Of a stretch of 64,000 bases of DNA, positions 58,519 through 64,000 are shown one piece after another; the first letter of the stretch is position 1; every line of letters starts with the position of its first letter. The notes under the pieces were generated by a model. It did not search any database, was not told the DNA's origin, and saw only the letters and a list, made by a program, of their open reading frames with translations. Made by a program: the position numbers and the translations under genes. Origin of the DNA: Streptomyces sp. R21 (GTDB taxonomy: Bacteria > Actinomycetota > Actinomycetes > Streptomycetales > Streptomycetaceae); assembly GCF_041051975.1 (NCBI RefSeq), contig NZ_CP163435.1, positions 1,674,001 to 1,738,000 of the forward strand. The letters are read 5' to 3'.

Positions 58519-60521
58519 CAACCCCCCTTGACCTGGGCGGACGGCTCGCCGTTGACGTAGCGGCCGAGCGCGGTGAGCGGGAAGACCTGGCGGTAGAGGT
58601 GGTAGTTGATCGAGAAGTCCCACGGGAACCCGGTGCCGGTGAAGTACGGCTCGTCCCAGGAGCCGTCCGCCAGCTGGGTCTCCGCGAGCCAGGCGACCCC
58701 GCGCTCCACCGCCTTGGATTCGGCCTCCCCGGCGGCGAGCAGCGCCATCAGCGCCCAGCCCGTCTGCGAGGGCGTCGAGGCGCCGCGCCCGCTCCACTCG
58801 GCCGCGTCGTGGTAGGAGCGCAGGTCCTCGCCCCAGCCGCCGTCGTCGTTCTGCACGGTCTCCAGCCAGGTCACCGCCCGGCGGATCGCGGGGTGGGCGG
58901 CGGGGAATCCGGCAGCGACCAGCGCGGGCACCACCGACCCCGTGCCGTAGACGTAGTTGACACCCCAGCGGCCGAACCAGGAGCCGTTCGCCTCCTGTTC
59001 GGCGAGCAGCCACTCGATGCCGCGCCGGGTGCGCGGGTCATGGGCCAGGCCCTCGAAGGCGAGCATCTCCACGACGTGCGCGGTGACGTCCGCGGACGGC
59101 GGGTCGATGACCTCGCCGAAGTCGCAGAACGGCAAACGGTTCGGGAACGGGCTGGTGTTGTCGACGTCGAAGGCACCCCAGGCGCCGTTCTTCGACTGCA
59201 TGCCGAGGTTCCAGCGGACCCCGCGCCCGATGGCCTTCTCGACGCGTTCCGGGTCGTGGTGCCTGACCCGGCGCAGCGCGAGCACCACCTCGGCGGTGTC
59301 GTCGATGTCGGGGTAGTTGTCGTTGTGGAACTCGAACGCCCAGCCGCCCGGCGGCAGTTGGGGCCGCTTGACCGACCAGTCCCCGGGCCGCACGATCTCC
59401 TCGCCGAGCATCCAGTCCGCGGCCTTCACCAGCGCCGGATGGTCGGCGGGCAGCCCCGCGTCGGCGAGCGCGATGGTGGCGAGGCAGGTGTCCCACACCG
59501 GGGACTGGCAGGCCTCGATCATCCGGGCCCCGTCCTCGCGCCACACCGCGAAGCGGTCCAGGGACTCCAACCCGGCGCGCATCACCGGGTGTTCGAGGTC
59601 ATAACCCAGCAGGTGCAGCGCGATGACCGAGTACACGGCGGGCGGCTGGATGCCTCCCCAGCAGCCGTCGTTCTCCTGCCGCTCGATGATCCAGCGCGCG
59701 GCGGTGTTCATGGCCGCCTTGCGCAGTCGGCGCGGAGCGACCTTGCGATAGGTGTGCAGCGCCTTGTCCAGTCGCTGGAAGACGCCGTCCCAACTCGCCA
59801 CGGGGGCAAGCTGCTTGACCGGGTTGGGGTCGCCCGCGTCGCTGTGCAGCTCGTCCAGCGGGAACGGCGCGGGACGCACCGGGCGCTTGGCGGAGACGAT
59901 CGTCAGCGGCACGATGGTCTGCCGCGCCCAGCACCCGAAGTCGTAGATGTTCAGCGGCACCCACTTCGGGAAGTAGATGAGCTCCGGCGGGAGTTCGGGC
60001 AGGTCGTCCCACTTCCACCAGCCGAACAGCGCGAGCCAGATCCGGGTGAAGACGCGGGCCGCGGCGATGCCGCCCCGCTCGCGGACCCATGCGGACGCCC
60101 GCGCCATGTGCGGCTCGTCCGGGCCGTCCCCGGCCAGCCGCAGGGCGACGTACGCCTCGATGGTGGCGGAGAGGTCGCCCGGTCCGCCGTAGAAAGTGGC
60201 CCAGGCGCCGTCGTCGCGCTGCTCGCCGCGGATGAAGAGCCCGGTGGCGCTCGTGGTCGCCTCGTCACGGATCCCCAGGAACTGGCGCAGCAGCAGGTCC
60301 TCGGCGTCCATCGTGATGTTCGTCTCGAGGTCGCCCTTCCACCAGCCCTGGGCGTCCTGCCGCGAGAGCAGGAAGTCGGTGGCGCGCTGTATCGCGCGCA
60401 CGGCGGCGTCCCGGGTCTCGACTGTCCCGGCCGCCGCGGGAGTCGTCTCTCTACGGGTTTCGCTGGCCGCGGCAGCGCGGGGCGGCAGGGCCCCGGTGCT
60501 TCCGTCGGTCGTCGCTGTCAT
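58518..60521 (-). CDS. shc: Squalene-hopene cyclase
   Basis: A 667-residue triterpene cyclase with about 25 extra residues at the N-terminus. The alpha/alpha barrels hold several QW repeats (RQDAQGWWKGDL, RQENDGCWGG, SKNGAWGAFD, EQEANGSWFGRWG, NDDGGWGEDL, QLADGSWDEPYFTGTGFP). The protonating acid is in the motif PDIDDTAEV near residue 395. It is a monotopic membrane protein that folds squalene into hopene and hopanol. The gene lies between the polyprenyl synthase and hpnG. Confidence 0.96.
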   Translation of the reverse strand: MTATTDGSTGALPPRAAAASETRRETTPAAAGTVETRDAAVRAIQRATDFLLSRQDAQGWWKGDLETNITMDAEDLLLRQFLGIRDEATTSATGLFIRGEQRDDGAWATFYGGPGDLSATIEAYVALRLAGDGPDEPHMARASAWVRERGGIAAARVFTRIWLALFGWWKWDDLPELPPELIYFPKWVPLNIYDFGCWARQTIVPLTIVSAKRPVRPAPFPLDELHSDAGDPNPVKQLAPVASWDGVFQRLDKALHTYRKVAPRRLRKAAMNTAARWIIERQENDGCWGGIQPPAVYSVIALHLLGYDLEHPVMRAGLESLDRFAVWREDGARMIEACQSPVWDTCLATIALADAGLPADHPALVKAADWMLGEEIVRPGDWSVKRPQLPPGGWAFEFHNDNYPDIDDTAEVVLALRRVRHHDPERVEKAIGRGVRWNLGMQSKNGAWGAFDVDNTSPFPNRLPFCDFGEVIDPPSADVTAHVVEMLAFEGLAHDPRTRRGIEWLLAEQEANGSWFGRWGVNYVYGTGSVVPALVAAGFPAAHPAIRRAVTWLETVQNDDGGWGEDLRSYHDAAEWSGRGASTPSQTGWALMALLAAGEAESKAVERGVAWLAETQLADGSWDEPYFTGTGFPWDFSINYHLYRQVFPLTALGRYVNGEPSAQVKGG

Positions 60522-60630
60522 GGCTTCCCCTTCGTGCAGTGGTTCTTCTGCTGTGGGTCCGCCGTCGGCCGGTGCTCGTGCTGCCGGACACCGGCCGGCG
60601 ACTAAGCGAGGGTCATTCGACCGATAGTGA

Positions 60631-61761
60631 TCATCTCTTCCGTACGACGACGAAGTCGGCGAGCGCCACGAACTGGTCCCGTACTCGGAGGGGCATGTCG
60701 ACCAAGTCCAGCGCGTCGACGGCGATCGTGTGCTGGCGGCGCGCCTCCTGAGCGGTCCACTCGCGGCCGCCCGCCTCCTCGATGAGCGCGGCGCGCACGG
60801 CGAACTCCTCCTCGGAGAAGTTCTCGAAGTCGCTGCTCTTGGCGTCGGCGGCGAGCAGTTCGGCCAGGCGCTCGGAGGCGGGCCCGCCCGCGGCGAGCGC
60901 GGCCACCACCGGCAGGGACTTCTTGCGCTGGCGCAGATCGCTCCAGGTCTGCTTGCCGGTCGCCTCCGGGTCGCCCCAGATGCCCAGCAGGTCGTCGACG
61001 GCCTGGAAGGCGAGGCCCAGGTGGTAGCCGTACTTCTCCAGGGTGTCGGCCGTGCGGTCGTCGGCGCCGCCGAGCACCGCGCCGATGGAGCAGGCGCAGG
61101 CGAGCAGGGCGCCCGTCTTGTTGCCCTCCATCTCCAGGCACTCCTCGACGGTGACCCGCTCGCGGTGCTCGTAGGAGATGTCCTGCGCCTGGCCGTCGAT
61201 CAGGGCGCGGGTCGCGGTGGTCAGCCGGCGGGTGGCGCGGCCGGCCTCGACGGTGCCGAGCTCCAGCAGCAGCTCGTTGGCCAGCGCGAACAGGGCGTCG
61301 CCGACGAGGATGGCCTGGGCAGGGCCGTGCACCTTCCAGACGGTGTCGCGGTGGCGGCGCTGCTCGTCGCCGTCCATCAGGTCGTCGTGCAGCAGCGAGA
61401 AGTTGTGCACCAGCTCGACGGCGACCGCTCCGGGCACGCCCACCTCGGGTGCGGCGCCGGTGACCTCGGCGGAGAGCACCGCGAGCGCGGGGCGCACGGC
61501 CTTGCCGCCGTCGCCGTCGGCGGGGTTGCCCTCGGCGTCGATCCAGCCGAAGTGATAGGCGGCGACGGTGTCCATGGGGGGTGCCAGGCGGTCGACGGCC
61601 GCCCGCAGTACCGGTGTGGCCAGGGTCCGGCCGCGCTCCAGGAGCGCGGTCACGTCCACCGCGTCGGCAGCCGTTTCGGCCGGGGGCACAGTGGGCACAG
61701 TCTCTCCTCTTGTTGCGGTACCGGGGGTGCGGGGACCAGTCCCGTGCAGATCGAGCGTCAT
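60631..61761 (-). CDS. Polyprenyl diphosphate synthase
   Basis: A 376-residue trans-prenyltransferase with a 60-residue Thr/Ala-rich N-terminal extension. First aspartate-rich motif LLHDDLMDGDEQRRH near residue 135, second in AFQAVDDLLGIWGDPEATGKQ near residue 285, with GKAVRPALAVLSA before the first. In hopanoid operons it makes farnesyl diphosphate for squalene, though longer products are possible. AGGAGG precedes the ATG, which overlaps the hpnE stop (ATGA). The 109 bp between its stop and shc hold nothing I can identify. Confidence 0.9.
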   Translation of the reverse strand: MTLDLHGTGPRTPGTATRGETVPTVPPAETAADAVDVTALLERGRTLATPVLRAAVDRLAPPMDTVAAYHFGWIDAEGNPADGDGGKAVRPALAVLSAEVTGAAPEVGVPGAVAVELVHNFSLLHDDLMDGDEQRRHRDTVWKVHGPAQAILVGDALFALANELLLELGTVEAGRATRRLTTATRALIDGQAQDISYEHRERVTVEECLEMEGNKTGALLACACSIGAVLGGADDRTADTLEKYGYHLGLAFQAVDDLLGIWGDPEATGKQTWSDLRQRKKSLPVVAALAAGGPASERLAELLAADAKSSDFENFSEEEFAVRAALIEEAGGREWTAQEARRQHTIAVDALDLVDMPLRVRDQFVALADFVVVRKR

Positions 61762-63191
61762 GCCGCCTCCTCGAAGGACTCGAAGGACTCGAACACTTCG
61801 AGGAGATGATCGCGGGGCCGGCCCAGGGCGCTCAGCGCGGCACCGGCCGCACCGACGCCACTGCGGACCGCACTCTCCATGGTCGCGGGCCACCCTGTGG
61901 CGGTCCACGCTCCGGCCAGGTACAGGCCGGGGGCCTTGGTGCGGGCGCCGGGCCGCAGTCGACCGACGCCGGGGGTGGGGGCGAACGTCGCCGTGCGCTC
62001 CCGGGTCACGAAGAAGTCCTTCACCTCGGCGCCGCGCGCGCCGGGCAGCAGCCGCTCCAGCTCGGGCAGATAGCGCTCGCGCAGTACGGCGACGGGCTCG
62101 TCGATCTCGTCCTGGGCGGCCGACTGCGACAGCGCCAGGTACTGGCCCTGGCGCAGCCCGGAGGCCTCGGTGCGGTCGAAGACCCACTGCACCGGGGAGC
62201 CGAGCGCCGCGAAGAACGGCCGCGCGAGCACCTTGCGGTCGTAGACCACGTGGATGTTGAGGATCGGCGCGGTGCCGATCTCCAGCAGCCGCTCAGGGGC
62301 GTCGAGCGCGCCCTCGGGCAGCAGATCGTGGGTCTCGCGCTGGGGTACGGCGAGGACGACCGCGTCGGCGTCGATGCGCTCGCCGGGAACCTGAACGCTC
62401 CAACGCCCGTTTCCGTTAGGGGAGATGGAGGTGACGCGTGTACGGACTTCGGTACGGACGCCCGCGGAGTCGAGCGCCTTGCGGGCCAGAGTGTCGTGCA
62501 GTTCGCCCAGCGGGACGCGCGCCCAGCCGATGTCGGCCGCGCCCGGGTCGGACAGCAGACCGGTCTTGAACACCATCGCGGCGAGCGCGAGCGAGGAATC
62601 GCCGGCCACCGCGTTGAGGGTGGCGACCCCCACCAGGTCCCACAGTGCCTCGATGGCACGCTCCGACTGACCGTGCTCGGCCAGCCAGGTGCCGAAGTTC
62701 TGCGCGTCGAGCGCGGGATCGGCGAGGTCCAGGCCCTTGAGCGCCAGTGCGGCACGGCCGACCTTGGCGCGCGCGGCGAGCGACAGATGGGGATACGTCG
62801 CGAGGCTTTTCGCCAGATGCAGTGGTACGGGCAGTGCCGTGCGGCCGATTCTGCCGAGCCGTCGCCCGGGCCTGCCCTCCGCGTCGAGAACGGGCACGTC
62901 GAGACGATCCTGCAGCGGCGCCAGCGGGGCTCCGTCGATGCGGTCGAGGAACCACCGGTAGGCGGTGCAGCAGCGCAGGTACACATGCTGCCCGTTGTCC
63001 ACGGTGAGATCGCCGCGCTGGAAGGAGAAGGCGAGTCCGCCGAGCCGCGGCCGCCCCTCCAGCAGGGTCACCCGCACCCCGGCGTCGGCGAGCGCGAGCG
63101 CGGCGGTGATCCCGGCGAGCCCTCCGCCGACCACCACGGCGGACGCCCGCTCGGACGCGCTGGGCGCCTCCGCCTCCGTACCCTCACTCAT
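61758..63191 (-). CDS. hpnE: Hydroxysqualene dehydroxylase HpnE
   Basis: A 477-residue FAD-dependent amine oxidase/desaturase-like protein. FAD motif VVVGGGLAGITAALALADAG at about 19-38 with the LLEGRPRLGGLAFSF continuation, DNGQHVYLRCCTAYRWFLD, and a C-terminal FAD block LYLAGAWTATGWPATMESAVRSG. It reduces hydroxysqualene to squalene, the third step after HpnD and HpnC. The C-terminus ends in a short FESFESFEEAA repeat. Confidence 0.93.
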   Translation of the reverse strand: MSEGTEAEAPSASERASAVVVGGGLAGITAALALADAGVRVTLLEGRPRLGGLAFSFQRGDLTVDNGQHVYLRCCTAYRWFLDRIDGAPLAPLQDRLDVPVLDAEGRPGRRLGRIGRTALPVPLHLAKSLATYPHLSLAARAKVGRAALALKGLDLADPALDAQNFGTWLAEHGQSERAIEALWDLVGVATLNAVAGDSSLALAAMVFKTGLLSDPGAADIGWARVPLGELHDTLARKALDSAGVRTEVRTRVTSISPNGNGRWSVQVPGERIDADAVVLAVPQRETHDLLPEGALDAPERLLEIGTAPILNIHVVYDRKVLARPFFAALGSPVQWVFDRTEASGLRQGQYLALSQSAAQDEIDEPVAVLRERYLPELERLLPGARGAEVKDFFVTRERTATFAPTPGVGRLRPGARTKAPGLYLAGAWTATGWPATMESAVRSGVGAAGAALSALGRPRDHLLEVFESFESFEEAA

Positions 63192-63327
63192 CGCATGCCC
63201 TCCCCGTCGACCGTGCCGCAGTGATTGAACGATGCACGGCAGGTCGCTGCAGTCAGGGACGCCACGCGGCGACGGAGGGTTGCGTGCCGCTTTTTTCCGC
63301 TGGAATCACCTTGGCCCATTTTGTCCA

Positions 63328-64000
63328 TCAGGCGCGCCTCCTGATCGCCTGGCGCGACACATGCCGGGCATCGAGGCCGGACAGGCCGCGCACGGCGACG
63401 TAGGCCTTCTCCCGTCCGGGCAGCGAGACCCGGCCGCGCAGCACGGCCTCCGGCTCGCGCTCGATGCGGTCCAGGAGGCGGCGGTAGATGCCGGCCATGG
63501 CCGCGACACAGGCGCCGCTGCGCCGGTCCAGCATCGGAAGCAGCCGGTAGCCCTCGGCGAAAAGAGCGCGGGCCCGACGCACTTCGAAGTGCACGAGGCC
63601 CGCGAAGTCGGAGCCCTCCGGTGGATTCGGACCGTTGAACCCGGCCGAGCAGCCGAACTTGGCCAGGTCGTCGGCGGGCAGATAGGTGCGCCCGCCCTCG
63701 GCGTCCTCGCGCACGTCCCGCAGGATGTTGGTGAGCTGGAGCGCGAGCCCGAGCGTGTCGGCATACTCCGGCGCGCGCTCGGCTCCGCGCGCCCCCCGTT
63801 CCGTGCCGAACACGCCGAGCGAGAGCCGCCCGATCGCCCCGGCCACGCAGCGGCAGTAGACCTTCAGGTCGTCCCAGGTCTCGTAGGTCTCGCCGCGTAC
63901 GTCCATCACGACGCCGTCGATGAGCTCGTCGAGCCCTTCGAGCGGGATCGGGAAGTGCGTCCCGGCGTGAGCGAGGGCGACCGCGACCGGGTCGGTGTCG
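63328..64000 (-). CDS. hpnD: Presqualene diphosphate synthase HpnD, 5' end outside the window
   Basis: The visible 224 codons are the C-terminal part of a phytoene/squalene synthase-family protein, open through the right end of the window. PIPLEGLDELIDGVVMDVRG precedes YCRCVAGAIGRLSLGVFG; the second aspartate-rich site is ALQLTNILRDVREDAEGGRTYLP; LDRIEREPEAVLRGRVSLPGREK ends the fold. It fits the HpnD enzyme that condenses two farnesyl diphosphates to presqualene diphosphate. Family position (upstream of hpnE) separates it from HpnC, which should lie beyond the window. The 136 bp between it and hpnE show no gene. Confidence 0.9.
   Translation of the reverse strand, partial: DTDPVAVALAHAGTHFPIPLEGLDELIDGVVMDVRGETYETWDDLKVYCRCVAGAIGRLSLGVFGTERGARGAERAPEYADTLGLALQLTNILRDVREDAEGGRTYLPADDLAKFGCSAGFNGPNPPEGSDFAGLVHFEVRRARALFAEGYRLLPMLDRRSGACVAAMAGIYRRLLDRIEREPEAVLRGRVSLPGREKAYVAVRGLSGLDARHVSRQAIRRRA

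Overview
The window is about 70% G+C, uses Streptomyces-type codons, and carries families typical of that genus: a roadblock/DUF742/GTPase conservon, two XRE-cupin regulators, a c-di-AMP riboswitch in front of a LysM-M23 hydrolase, and a hopanoid operon with ispG and dxs embedded. It is almost certainly a Streptomyces chromosome. I identified everything by reading motifs; no database search was run.

Layout. (1) 1-17 kb is an exopolysaccharide locus. It holds glycosyltransferases, a Wzy-like polymerase/ligase, a Wzz/BY-kinase-like copolymerase, the initiating sugar-phosphate transferase, sugar-nucleotide enzymes (UDP-glucose dehydrogenase, a UXS-like decarboxylase, a long RmlA-type nucleotidyltransferase, an epimerase), a GH15 glycosidase and a methyltransferase. 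Two divergent promoters in it share a nearly identical 23-bp palindrome. (2) 17-22 kb encodes the most unusual protein here: a membrane GAF-PAS-GGDEF-EAL protein continuous with a complete alpha-oxoamine-synthase (BioF/KBL/CqsA-like) PLP enzyme, with a small-molecule methyltransferase overlapping its stop. (3) 22.4-30 kb has tRNA-Pro(GGG), a split transketolase, a YjbR protein, a GNAT and XRE-cupin pair under a 63-bp palindrome, a LysR regulator, and kbl-tdh for threonine breakdown. (4) 29.5-34 kb is a conservon whose sensor has a His/Met-rich tail. (5) 34-40 kb is mixed accessory DNA: an MBL-fold hydrolase, a decayed acyl-CoA dehydrogenase, a remnant of a TPP enzyme, an amino-acid dehydrogenase, a SnoaL-like protein, a TetR regulator and an SGNH hydrolase. 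(6) 40-46.8 kb is a four-gene rhamnogalacturonan-degradation operon behind a LacI-type box. (7) 47-51.5 kb has the LysM-M23 peptidase with its ydaO riboswitch, a possible 17-codon ORF, a GH36 alpha-galactosidase and a tyrosine phosphatase. (8) 51.5-64 kb has an XRE-cupin regulator with a 41-aa membrane protein, then the hopanoid/MEP operon read leftward: hpnD (cut by the window end), hpnE, polyprenyl synthase, shc, hpnG, hpnH, ispG, dxs, hpnO-like aminotransferase.

How the parts fit. The polysaccharide locus makes a nucleotide-sugar pool (dTDP-glucose, UDP-glucuronate, probably UDP-xylose), loads a first sugar on undecaprenyl phosphate, elongates, polymerises and exports. An adjacent c-di-GMP enzyme would be a natural controller of such a locus, and its fused acyl-condensing domain suggests that a small acyl-derived molecule is made by the same polypeptide; this last step is inference. 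The hopanoid operon couples isoprenoid precursor supply (Dxs, IspG) directly to squalene and hopene formation and side-chain extension.
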